Shown here: positions 1 to 7,215 of the stretch, piece by piece
Position numbering within the stretch: the stretch's first letter is position 1
How the letters are laid out: every line of letters starts with the position of its first letter
Origin: Opitutales bacterium
GTDB taxonomy: Bacteria; Verrucomicrobiota; Verrucomicrobiia; Opitutales; UBA2987
Direction: 5' to 3'
DNA length: 9,625 nt
Assembly: GCA_021772555.1 (NCBI GenBank)
Contig: JAJFLT010000347.1
Coordinates: forward strand, 1 to 9,625
Position numbers and translations under genes: made by a program
Notes under the pieces: generated by a model
What the model saw: only the letters and a program-made list of their open reading frames with translations
Told to the model about the DNA's origin: nothing
Database searches by the model: none

Positions 1-270
1 GCGGCGGATAACCACCAATTAGCCAACGCCCGGTTTTTGGAGCAACATGGCGGATGTGTCGTCCTCGAGCAGAGCCGCATGGGAACCTTGCGGGAGGAAG
101 TTCTTGAATTGATCTACAACGATTGGCTGCTGGCGAAATTCCGGCAAAACCTGGAGCGCATCGAGAGAGGTGTCTGCTCGAAAAAAATCGCCCAAGACTT
201 GGAAAACCTGGCGATCAACCTGCGCGGTCCGGAAAGACCCCGTCGCGCTAAAATGCAGATGCCCGCATGA
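1..270 (+). CDS. murG: MurG, C-terminal part (partial at window start)
   Basis: Last 89 codons of UDP-N-acetylglucosamine--N-acetylmuramyl-(pentapeptide) pyrophosphoryl-undecaprenol N-acetylglucosamine transferase, the peripheral inner-membrane enzyme that turns lipid I into lipid II. The frame is open from base 1 and ends at TGA 268-270. The visible start of the fragment, DNHQLANARFLEQHGG, matches the C-domain stretch of MurG (D-x-H-Q-x-x-N-A followed by a Gly-rich turn) that lies near the UDP-GlcNAc site. The rest is the C-terminal helical tail, rich in charged residues, ending RAKMQMPA. Its stop overlaps the ATG of the MurC-MurB gene (ATGA), as expected in a dcw cluster where murG precedes murC. 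The call rests on one motif plus gene order, since the N-domain is outside the window. Confidence 0.85.
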   Translation, partial: AADNHQLANARFLEQHGGCVVLEQSRMGTLREEVLELIYNDWLLAKFRQNLERIERGVCSKKIAQDLENLAINLRGPERPRRAKMQMPA

Positions 271-2585
271 TGATGGCCGAACAAAAAATATTTATGCTGG
301 GGGTCGGTGGAATGGGAATGACCCCATTGGCCATTTACCTGCGTCAAATGGGCTGCACGGTTTGTGGTTTCGATGACAATTTGAACTCTTCCGTTGGCGC
401 TCTTCTGCGAAAAGCCGGAGTGGAAATGATCGATGGCCCCGTTCTGCCCCAAAAAGTGGATAAGGTCGTTTATTCGCCCGCCATTTCCCTTCGGCACCCG
501 ATTTTCAAAGATGCCTGCCAACGCGGCCTGCCCATGCTTCGCCGGGGAGAAATGATGGCCGAGGTTCTCGCACCCAAGAAGGTTGTCGCGGTGGTCGGAA
601 GCCATGGAAAAACCACCACCGCCGGGATGTTGGTACACTCTCTTTTACGAAACGGATTCCCCGTTGGCTATTTGGTGGGCGCTCTTTTTGATGCGGACGA
701 TCTACTTCCGGCACGTTATTCCGAAAGCGATTTGGTGATCGCCGAAATCGATGAAAGCGACGGCACCATAGACCTTTTCAATCCCGAGATCACCCTCGTT
801 CTCAACCTCGACTGGGACCACACCGATTATTATGCTAGTCCCCGACAATTGGAGGAAAAGTTCAAAGCTCTCTTCCATCGAACAAGGAAAACGCTTTTCC
901 TGCCCGCGAACTGCCAAAAACTGAACCGTTTGTCGGCGGATGTGGACATCGAAAAATTCTCGTTAGGCACCGGCGGCGATTATCACTTCAGGTTCATGGA
1001 AACCGGCCGGGGTTATTTAAGATTGGGGCTGGGCGGTCGTTTCCCCGAGCAAACGGAATTGCTTTCGGCTGAAGCCCCATTTAACGGGGAAAATGCTTTG
1101 GCCGCACTGGCCGTCAGCCACTACCTGTCCGGTTTCCTGTGCCCGGATAGTCTGGAGGATTTTCCCGGTATCCGCCGACGCCAGAAAAAGCTCTACGATT
1201 CGGAAACATGGGTCGTTTTCGAAGACTACGCCCATCACCCGCAGGAAATAGAGGCCATGATTAGTTTTGCCCGCGAGACTTATGCGGATCGCAAATTAAT
1301 CGTGGTTTTTCAACCGCATCGTTTTTCCCGGACACTGCAACTCAAGATGGAACTGGCTCATTCCCTGGAAGGGACCGATGAACTTTTTCTCCTGGAAGTT
1401 TATGCGGCCAGCGAGGCTCCCCTGGAAGGCGGATCAAGTGATGACCTCGCGCAATGTTTTTCAGAAAATTTATCGTTCCGTAAAGTTTCCTCTTATTCTC
1501 GGCTGTCCCCTCTTTTGATGGAGAAAACCGGCGAACCATCCATCGTCCTTTTCCTGGGAGCGGGCGACATAGATCAATGGGCCCACACCTTTGTCCATGA
1601 ACTACCTCCAGCCGATCAACGCAACCGCGTGGATTTTACCCCCAATCCGGGTGATAATAATTCATGGTGGAAAAATCTGCGATCAGTAGTCGATCCCGAG
1701 ACCTCGTTATCGACCGGAGTTCCCCTGGCTGATAAAACGACTCTGCGGGTGGGCGGACCCGCTTTCTTTTATGCCGAACCCGCTGGTGTGGACGATTTGA
1801 GTCTGCTTCTCAAGAGCGCCGCCGATCGATCCCTGCCCGTTTACTTTTTAGGTCGCGGCTCCAACCTGCTTGTTCCCGACGACGGTTTTGAAGGCCTCGT
1901 TATACGGCTGAACCATCCATTCTGGCGAACCATCGAACCGCTGGAAGGGAGCCGGCTTTGGGTGGGCGGAGGTGCCCGCCTGAAACAGATTTGCGGAGAA
2001 GCATGCCGCCTCGGTTTTGTCGGGTTTGAGTTTCTGGAGGGAATTCCCGGCTCTTTGGGAGGGTCCCTGCGGATGAATGCCGGAGCTATGGGTGGCTGGA
2101 TTTTCGATGTTGTGGAAGAAGTTCAGTTCATGACTTTGGACGGAGTTTTGAAAACCCTCCCGCGCGAGAAATTTCAGGTGGGTTACCGGGAATGCCGCGA
2201 ACTCTGCCGGGCCGTGGCGGTGGGGGCCGTTCTGTGTGCTCGGGATAGCGCTCCGAGCGGCTCGATCAAGGCGACTCTGGAAAAGGTTTCTCAAAAACGC
2301 AAAGGCTCCCAACCGAGAGAACCGAGCGTTGGCTGCATCTTTAAAAATCCGCAGGATTCTTATGCCGGACGAATCATCGATGAACTCGGTTTGAAAGGGC
2401 TTCGTGTGGGAGAGGCGGAAGTATCCCAGGTGCACGGAAACTTTATCATCAATCGAGGTGGCGCCACATGCGGAGACGTCGTCAACCTGATCCGCAGTAT
2501 CCGCCGGGAAGTGCAAAAGCGGACCGGCATTGAACTTCAGCCCGAGGTCCTCCTCATGGGTAAAACCTGGGAGCAGGTCTTATGA
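267..2585 (+). CDS. murC-murB: MurC-MurB fusion: UDP-MurNAc--L-Ala ligase / UDP-enolpyruvyl-GlcNAc reductase
   Basis: A 772-residue cytoplasmic protein joining two peptidoglycan-precursor enzymes that are usually separate. MurB reduces UDP-GlcNAc-enolpyruvate to UDP-MurNAc with NADPH and FAD; MurC then adds L-Ala using ATP. MurC domain (about 1-455): Rossmann start GVGGMGM, P-loop GSHGKTTT (111-118), DESDG (162-166), EDYAHHP (319-325), FQPHRFSRT and a Glu-rich C-domain. MurB domain (about 470-772): LRVGGPA (493-499), FAD loop GRGSNLL (529-535), GIPGSLGG (592-599) with MNAG (603-606), YREC (640-643), VGCIFKNP (688-695) and the C-terminal Glu in QPEV (E760). The MurB part has the compact type II layout. 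Two oddities: Cys690 stands where the catalytic Ser normally is, and the MurC G-x-H-N motif reads A-P-F-N-G-E-N (270-276), with Phe for His. Three ATGs in a row (267, 270, 273) could serve as start; 267 overlaps the murG stop. No strong ribosome site is seen, consistent with coupling. Confidence 0.95.
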   Translation: MMMAEQKIFMLGVGGMGMTPLAIYLRQMGCTVCGFDDNLNSSVGALLRKAGVEMIDGPVLPQKVDKVVYSPAISLRHPIFKDACQRGLPMLRRGEMMAEVLAPKKVVAVVGSHGKTTTAGMLVHSLLRNGFPVGYLVGALFDADDLLPARYSESDLVIAEIDESDGTIDLFNPEITLVLNLDWDHTDYYASPRQLEEKFKALFHRTRKTLFLPANCQKLNRLSADVDIEKFSLGTGGDYHFRFMETGRGYLRLGLGGRFPEQTELLSAEAPFNGENALAALAVSHYLSGFLCPDSLEDFPGIRRRQKKLYDSETWVVFEDYAHHPQEIEAMISFARETYADRKLIVVFQPHRFSRTLQLKMELAHSLEGTDELFLLEVYAASEAPLEGGSSDDLAQCFSENLSFRKVSSYSRLSPLLMEKTGEPSIVLFLGAGDIDQWAHTFVHELPPADQRNRVDFTPNPGDNNSWWKNLRSVVDPETSLSTGVPLADKTTLRVGGPAFFYAEPAGVDDLSLLLKSAADRSLPVYFLGRGSNLLVPDDGFEGLVIRLNHPFWRTIEPLEGSRLWVGGGARLKQICGEACRLGFVGFEFLEGIPGSLGGSLRMNAGAMGGWIFDVVEEVQFMTLDGVLKTLPREKFQVGYRECRELCRAVAVGAVLCARDSAPSGSIKATLEKVSQKRKGSQPREPSVGCIFKNPQDSYAGRIIDELGLKGLRVGEAEVSQVHGNFIINRGGATCGDVVNLIRSIRREVQKRTGIELQPEVLLMGKTWEQVL

Positions 2586-3520
2586 ACGACGATGTCCGCA
2601 TAGCCGTTATTTTAGGCGGACCTTCCGAGGAGCGCGAGGTTTCACTGGCCACCGGTAAGGCTGTGGCGGAAGCCTTGAGGCAAAATTTTGAAGTCGATCT
2701 CTTTGACATCCAAAATGAAGCATTGCCGCCCGGCCTGGATCCTGAACGACATATCGTTTTCTCCGCCTTGCATGGCCGGTTTGGGGAGGACGGCGGTATC
2801 CAGAGCCAATTGGAGGCGGCTGGCATCGCTTATGCGGGGACTGGCCCGGAGGGAAGTCGACTATGCTTTGCCAAAGAAGAAACCAAGGCCAAGGTTGAGG
2901 CCGTCGGGGTGCGGGTAGCACCAGGATTGTCTTTTCAGGTTCCGGGATCGCTTCCGGGATCCGAGCAAATTTCCCGGCTGGGTTCTTCCTTTGTTCTAAA
3001 ACCCGACCGGCAGGGCAGCAGCATCGATTTGTTTATGATCGATGGACTAGAAAATTTATCCACCGTGTTGGACGATCTAAAACCCGGACATTGGCTTTTG
3101 GAAAAGAGAATTCGGGGTCGCGAACTAACGGTTGGAATGCTCCGCGGAAAATCCCTCGGTCTGGTCGAAATTCGACCCCATGACGGCATTTACGATTATT
3201 GCCACAAATACACCAAAGGTCTCACCGAATACATCTTTCCGGCCCGGGTGGAGCCCGCCGTCGAATCGGAAATCCGCCGCGCTGCGGAACTGGCTTACGC
3301 CGTTTGCGGCTGCCGTGATTTTGCCAGAATTGATTTTATGTTGAATGATAAAGAAGAGAGTTATTTCCTTGAGATCAACACCATGCCCGGCCTCACAGCA
3401 ACAAGTTTACTGCCCATGAGCGCTTCCTGCGCCGGTTATGATTTTCCCCAACTTGCTCTTGAACTGGTTATGCCTGCCAGGCAGCGCATCCTGTCCACCA
3501 CAGCCACTGTCGAATCGTGA
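2582..3520 (+). CDS. ddl: D-alanine--D-alanine ligase
   Basis: A 312-residue ATP-grasp ligase that joins two D-alanines, giving the dipeptide later added by MurF to the UDP-MurNAc-tripeptide in the cytoplasm. Visible family features are GGPSEEREVSL (12-22, with E17 matching the catalytic Glu of E. coli DdlB), ALHGRFGEDGGIQ, the lid KPDRQGSS, the omega-loop YDYCHKY (204-210), and the metal/ATP site R249, D251, E264 and N266 in ARIDFM and EINTMPG. The Tyr-containing YxxKY omega-loop points to D-Ala-D-Ala rather than the D-Ala-D-lactate product of VanA-type ligases. The residues after GSS read IDLF, where VG is more usual; the effect is unknown. Start ATG 2582 overlaps the preceding stop (ATGA) and has a GGGAG ribosome site at 2569-2573 inside the fusion gene. 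Length is normal for the family. Confidence 0.96.
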   Translation: MNDDVRIAVILGGPSEEREVSLATGKAVAEALRQNFEVDLFDIQNEALPPGLDPERHIVFSALHGRFGEDGGIQSQLEAAGIAYAGTGPEGSRLCFAKEETKAKVEAVGVRVAPGLSFQVPGSLPGSEQISRLGSSFVLKPDRQGSSIDLFMIDGLENLSTVLDDLKPGHWLLEKRIRGRELTVGMLRGKSLGLVEIRPHDGIYDYCHKYTKGLTEYIFPARVEPAVESEIRRAAELAYAVCGCRDFARIDFMLNDKEESYFLEINTMPGLTATSLLPMSASCAGYDFPQLALELVMPARQRILSTTATVES

Positions 3521-4464
3521 AAGAACCTTCTTCCAAGTCTAACCGTTCTTCCGCTGCTTCGCTCACTTGGCGAACCATTGAGCAAAAGGGCAATCGCAAA
3601 GCGGTTACGGATCTGGCGCGTAAACGCAAACGGCAGGTTTACCTGAAAACGGCGGTAGCGTTTTTGGCGGTCATTCTTTTAATATCATCTTTGGGTTTGA
3701 GTGTTTATTTTTTCCAGACAATTCGCGCCCAATTCTCGATTTCCGGTTCCTCCGAGCCTCTTAGATTGATTCATTTCGAGACGGACGGCGTTCTCACCCG
3801 TGAGTGGTTCGCAACCACGGTTCCCATCGCCAGAGGGACCAAGTTAATGGATCTCGACATCCACCTGATCAAGGAAAAACTGGAGGGTTTTGGACAGATA
3901 AAAGAAACCACAGTGACGCGAAAATTCCCGTATGAATTGCATATAAGCGTTAGAGAGAGGGTTCCCGTTTTGCGCGCCCGTGTTTCCACCGCCAGGGGAA
4001 GTAAACCGCAGGAAAGACTGATTTCCCGCGAGGGAGTGGTTTATGAAGGCATGGCATACGCGGCAAACCGGCTGGAGTCTTTGCCTTATCTGGGAGGAGT
4101 GCGTTTTTCCACTGGACCGGAGGGCATCGAACCGGTTGAAAATATACGCGAGCTGGTCCGGCTACTCGCTTTGGCCCGCACGCGTTATCCGGAAATTTAC
4201 GATGATTGGAAGATCGCCTCCCTGCGACAACCCGGCAGTGCCCTCGGAGTGGACCACACTTTGATAACCATAAAAAGCCGCAACGTAAAAGAAGTTGTCT
4301 TCACTCCACCAGCCTTTGAGTGGCAGTTGGGGCAACTCGAGCAAATCATCGATCATTCCCGCCAGCGAGGAATACGCGTTATCAAAAAGGTCGATCTCTC
4401 ACTGGGAGACCAGGTTGTGGTGCAGGACTTTCCCGACCTTCGGCGAAAACGATTCCGCAATTGA
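3517..4464 (+). CDS. ftsQ: Cell division protein FtsQ (POTRA domain)
   Basis: A 315-residue bitopic inner-membrane protein. In other bacteria FtsQ links the cytoplasmic Z-ring to the periplasmic septal synthase through FtsB and FtsL. The layout fits: a basic cytoplasmic N-terminus (1-44, many Lys/Arg), one transmembrane helix (about 45-66, TAVAFLAVILLISSLGLSVY), then a periplasmic POTRA region containing GTKLMDLD and the conserved stretch RKFPYELHISVRERVPVLR, followed by a beta-rich domain. Sequence conservation of FtsQ is low in general, so the call rests on topology, the R-x-x-P-x-x-L-x-x-x-V-x-E-R motif and position between ddl and ftsA. The start is GTG 3517, whose GTGA overlap with the ddl stop supports it. 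The C-terminus is very basic (RRKRFRN). Confidence 0.9.
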   Translation: MKEPSSKSNRSSAASLTWRTIEQKGNRKAVTDLARKRKRQVYLKTAVAFLAVILLISSLGLSVYFFQTIRAQFSISGSSEPLRLIHFETDGVLTREWFATTVPIARGTKLMDLDIHLIKEKLEGFGQIKETTVTRKFPYELHISVRERVPVLRARVSTARGSKPQERLISREGVVYEGMAYAANRLESLPYLGGVRFSTGPEGIEPVENIRELVRLLALARTRYPEIYDDWKIASLRQPGSALGVDHTLITIKSRNVKEVVFTPPAFEWQLGQLEQIIDHSRQRGIRVIKKVDLSLGDQVVVQDFPDLRRKRFRN

Positions 4465-4489
4465 AACAACTTTTTTAAATCAAAAACTC

Positions 4490-5698
4490 ATGACCTATAA
4501 CAAAGTGATCGGTGCGGTAGAGATTGGAACTTCCAAAGTGGTTGTGCTGGTTGGGGAAATCACCGGCGGGCGCAGCCTCAACATTATCGGGATGGGGCAA
4601 TCAACTTCCAGAGGTGTAAAAAAAGGCGAGATTGTCGATTTTCGCGCCGCCAGTGATTGCACCTATGCCGCCATCCTTTCCGCCGAAAAAAATGCCAGTG
4701 CGACGATTGAGGGCGTTTACCTTGCACAAAGTGGTGGTCACCTGGAAGGGTTTTTCGACAAAGGGGAGGTATCCGTCAGTTCCCATGATGGTCTCGTCAG
4801 CAAATCCGACATTGACCATGTTGTGGAAAACGCAAAACGAAAGGAAGTGCCCGCGGAGCGCGTTTACATCCACCATATCAGGAATGGATTTTATCTCGAC
4901 GGACGGCTCGTGGACGACCCCTACCAAATGAAGGGGGACCGGCTCGAGGTGGGTTACTGGCATGTGCATGGGCATGAGAAAAAAGTCGCTGACAATATCC
5001 ACGTTATCAACGGATTTGGCCTGCAAGTGGAGGATATGATTCTCTCCGGCGTTGCTGCCGGTTCCATGGTTGTGGCAGAGGCGGAAAAAACCCATGGCGC
5101 GCTCCTGCTGGACATTGGGTGTGGAACTACCGATTATGTTCTCTACCGCAACGGTGTTATCCAGCGCACCGGCGTTATACGTGTCGGCGGCGATCATTTG
5201 ACTAATGATTTATCACTAGGTCTGCGGGTGAATCCCAAACATGCCGAAAACCTCAAACGGGAGTTCGGCAGCGCCACTCTCGAATTGGAAGATCCGGCAG
5301 AAAAAGTCTGGCTCATCGGCGACCTCACGATTGGAGACCGGGCCATTCCGAGGAAGGCTATCGGCCAGATTTTGAACGCCCGCGTGGAGGAACTTTTTAA
5401 GATAGTAAAAAAAGAGCTCGGCTCATCTGTCAACCGCCAGGAATTACCCGGAGGCGTTGTTCTGACGGGTGGGACTTCCCGCTTGCCGTATATCGCCGAT
5501 CTCGCGTCTAACGTATTCGACCTTCCTGCCCGCATTGGTGAAAATCCGGCTTGGGTGCGCGAAGATTTGCGCGAACCCGAATGCAGTTGCGTGCTAGGTT
5601 TGCTCCATTACGGGTTGACTGCCGAACGTTCAACTGAGGAGAAAAAACCGAAATCCGGTATCCTTGGCAAAATGACACGTTTGTTCAATATTTCCTGA
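4490..5698 (+). CDS. ftsA: Cell division protein FtsA (actin-like membrane tether)
   Basis: A 402-residue actin-fold ATPase that anchors FtsZ filaments to the inner membrane and helps recruit later divisome proteins. Motifs in order: phosphate-1 loop VEIGTSK (10-16; E. coli also has Glu here), the 1C subdomain inserted before VADNIHVINGFGLQVEDM, phosphate-2 DIGCGTTD (208-215), and the adenosine motif LTGGTSRLP from residue 325. The last 14 residues, SGILGKMTRLFNIS, form the expected amphipathic membrane-targeting helix after a polar linker (TEEKKPKS). The frame is open upstream to 4295, but that part lies inside ftsQ and shows no FtsA similarity; ATG 4490 places the first beta-strand where the family has it. 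The 25-base gap after ftsQ is AT-rich and has no Shine-Dalgarno sequence. Confidence 0.96.
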   Translation: MTYNKVIGAVEIGTSKVVVLVGEITGGRSLNIIGMGQSTSRGVKKGEIVDFRAASDCTYAAILSAEKNASATIEGVYLAQSGGHLEGFFDKGEVSVSSHDGLVSKSDIDHVVENAKRKEVPAERVYIHHIRNGFYLDGRLVDDPYQMKGDRLEVGYWHVHGHEKKVADNIHVINGFGLQVEDMILSGVAAGSMVVAEAEKTHGALLLDIGCGTTDYVLYRNGVIQRTGVIRVGGDHLTNDLSLGLRVNPKHAENLKREFGSATLELEDPAEKVWLIGDLTIGDRAIPRKAIGQILNARVEELFKIVKKELGSSVNRQELPGGVVLTGGTSRLPYIADLASNVFDLPARIGENPAWVREDLREPECSCVLGLLHYGLTAERSTEEKKPKSGILGKMTRLFNIS

Positions 5699-5725
5699 AA
5701 CCTCCAGACGAAACATTATTAAAAA

Positions 5726-7018
5726 ATGACAACTGAAAATCACTTCCCGGTTGATAATTCCAAGTCTGAGGAAAACTCGATGGAGGATACACGAATCAAA
5801 ATCATCGGTGTGGGCGGAGCCGGCAATAATGCCGTGGACCGCCTCAAGCTGGATAATTTGCATCATGTCAATCTCGCCGTGGTCAATACCGACGGGCAGG
5901 TTTTAGCGCAATCGCCGCTGGAAGAAAAGCTGCTCATCGGCGGTAAGGTTACCCGTGGCCTGGGAGCCGGTGGCGAGGCCGATCTGGGCCGTCAGGCGGC
6001 CTTGGAGGATCGCGAAAGTCTGCGCAGGATGGTCGATGGAGTGGACCTTGTTTTTCTGCTCGCAGGTTTGGGTGGCGGCACCGGTAGTGGGGCTTTGCCC
6101 CTGCTGGCGGAAACCGCGGTGGAGCAGGGTGCTCTCGTCATCGCCTTTGTCACCATGCCCTTTAATTTGGAAGGCGAACGGCGATTGCGTCAGGCCGAAG
6201 AAAGCCTGGTCTCTTTGCGTAATCATTGTCATGCCGTAATTGATTTACCTAACGATATTCTGTTGCAACAAGTCGAGGAGAGCGCCACCGTTCTGGAAGC
6301 ATTTGCCATCGCCGATGAGTGGATCAACTGGGGAGTACGGTCCATTTGGGATCTCCTTCATAAAACCGGTTTGATCAACATTGATTTTGGTACGCTTCGC
6401 AAATCCTTCGACATTCGCGGTGGGAAAACCCTCTTCGGTCTGGGCCGGGGGGAAGGTAGTGATTATGTCAATAAGGCGATTAACGATCTTATGATTTGTC
6501 CATTGCTGCATACTCCCGGCTATGCCCGGCGAGCGGACAATCTTATTGTCAACATAACCGGCGGCGCGGATTTAACCCTGACCAAAGTAAATGAAGTTAT
6601 CGCCATCGTAGCGGAAAAATTCGGCAGCAAAGAAAATACCGTTATCGGGGCCGTTATTGATGAAAGCCTGCAAAACACCCTCAATATCTGTGTCATCGGA
6701 ACGACCGACGTGGAAAACAGGAAAGGCCCCGTGAGAGCCTCAAGGGCAACTTCTACTGCAGCTTTTGAAAAAAGGAATCCCTCCGTGACCGGTGAGCCTG
6801 CGATTAACGCCATTGATACTCAAGGTAGACCCAAGAAAGTTCACCAATCGAAACTTAAACCGCGGAAAATTAAAAAAAGAAAAGGGCAGCCGGAATTCGA
6901 TTTTACCAGAATGGAAGAACAAAGAGGTTATTTTGAAGCAACCGAACGCAATCTCTACGATGGCGAAGATCTGGATGTGCCCACCTATCTCCGGCGGAGC
7001 ATAAAAATAAATCTCTAA
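5726..7018 (+). CDS. ftsZ: Cell division protein FtsZ, with variant T7 loop
   Basis: Tubulin-like GTPase that polymerises into the cytoplasmic Z-ring; 430 residues from ATG 5726, or 412 from ATG 5780. Numbered from 5726: nucleotide loop GVGGAGNN (28-35), NTDGQVL, GLGAGGEADLG, tubulin signature GGGTGSG (116-122; usually GGGTGTG), PFNLEGERR, LPNDILL and AFAIAD. The T7 loop reads NIDFGTL (218-224). D220 matches E. coli D209, but T223 replaces D212, one of the two Asp residues known to promote GTP hydrolysis across the subunit interface. A basic, presumably disordered linker (about 330-395, with KPRKIKKRKG) leads to the C-terminal peptide DVPTYLRR (417-424), which should bind FtsA. ATG 5726 has no ribosome site; ATG 5780 has a good one. 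It is the last gene of the cluster. Confidence 0.97.
   Translation: MTTENHFPVDNSKSEENSMEDTRIKIIGVGGAGNNAVDRLKLDNLHHVNLAVVNTDGQVLAQSPLEEKLLIGGKVTRGLGAGGEADLGRQAALEDRESLRRMVDGVDLVFLLAGLGGGTGSGALPLLAETAVEQGALVIAFVTMPFNLEGERRLRQAEESLVSLRNHCHAVIDLPNDILLQQVEESATVLEAFAIADEWINWGVRSIWDLLHKTGLINIDFGTLRKSFDIRGGKTLFGLGRGEGSDYVNKAINDLMICPLLHTPGYARRADNLIVNITGGADLTLTKVNEVIAIVAEKFGSKENTVIGAVIDESLQNTLNICVIGTTDVENRKGPVRASRATSTAAFEKRNPSVTGEPAINAIDTQGRPKKVHQSKLKPRKIKKRKGQPEFDFTRMEEQRGYFEATERNLYDGEDLDVPTYLRRSIKINL
5768..5772 (+). promoter_or_regulatory. Internal Shine-Dalgarno favouring a second ftsZ start
   Basis: GAGGA lies 7 bases before the in-frame ATG at 5780, whereas nothing similar precedes the first ATG at 5726. 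Starting at 5780 would give MEDTRIKIIGVGG, a normal short FtsZ N-terminus; starting at 5726 adds 18 polar residues. Which start is used, or whether both are, cannot be settled from the sequence. Confidence 0.45.
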
Positions 7019-7122
7019 ACGATCTACGTTTGTTAAAGCTAATCTTTTTCCCACAGAGATTCCGATAAGAACCTCGTCACGGTATCGACGAATTTAAGAA
7101 GAAAATAGATACCACAGGGCGA

Positions 7123-7215
7123 TTAAAAAAATAAAAGCCCGATCAGGCTGAGACCGCACAATATTAATAATACGGTCAACGCTCGCCTTTCCTGTTCTGT
7201 CAATCTCCACGGCAT
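7123..7215 (-). CDS. Possible 30-residue membrane protein
   Basis: Minus-strand frame starting at ATG (7215-7213) and ending at TAA (7125-7123). The ribosome site AAGGGA (7226-7221) sits 5 bases before the ATG, with a second A/G-rich box, AAGGAA, just upstream. The product begins MPWRLTEQERRAL: a short charged N-terminus, then about 18 hydrophobic residues (12-30, containing LTVLLILCGLSLIGLLFF), so a single membrane helix with the N-terminus probably cytoplasmic. The pattern LT-x2-E-x2-AL followed directly by a membrane helix resembles the N-terminus of ComEA-like helix-hairpin-helix proteins. It could therefore be an independent small protein or the stump of such a gene. It is convergent with ftsZ. 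I do not recognise a family and assign no function. Confidence 0.45.
   Translation of the reverse strand: MPWRLTEQERRALTVLLILCGLSLIGLLFF

Noticed and set aside
114..638. 174-codon minus-strand open frame opposite murG/murC
   Set aside because: It is antisense to a clearly conserved gene pair, shows no recognisable domain and has no ribosome site; it is a shadow of codon bias.
1848..2516. 222-codon minus-strand open frame opposite the MurB domain
   Set aside because: It lies entirely inside the MurB coding region, which has all family motifs; the antisense product matches nothing.
4295..4489. In-frame upstream extension of ftsA from an ATG inside ftsQ
   Set aside because: The extra 65 residues are the out-of-frame reading of the FtsQ C-terminus; FtsA similarity begins at ATG 4490.
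4601..5197. 198-codon minus-strand open frame opposite ftsA
   Set aside because: It is antisense to conserved FtsA motifs, with no domain and no ribosome site.
7017..7031. Hairpin AAACG-loop-CGTTT just after ftsZ as a terminator
   Set aside because: The stem is only five AT-rich pairs and no T-run follows immediately, so it is not a convincing intrinsic terminator.
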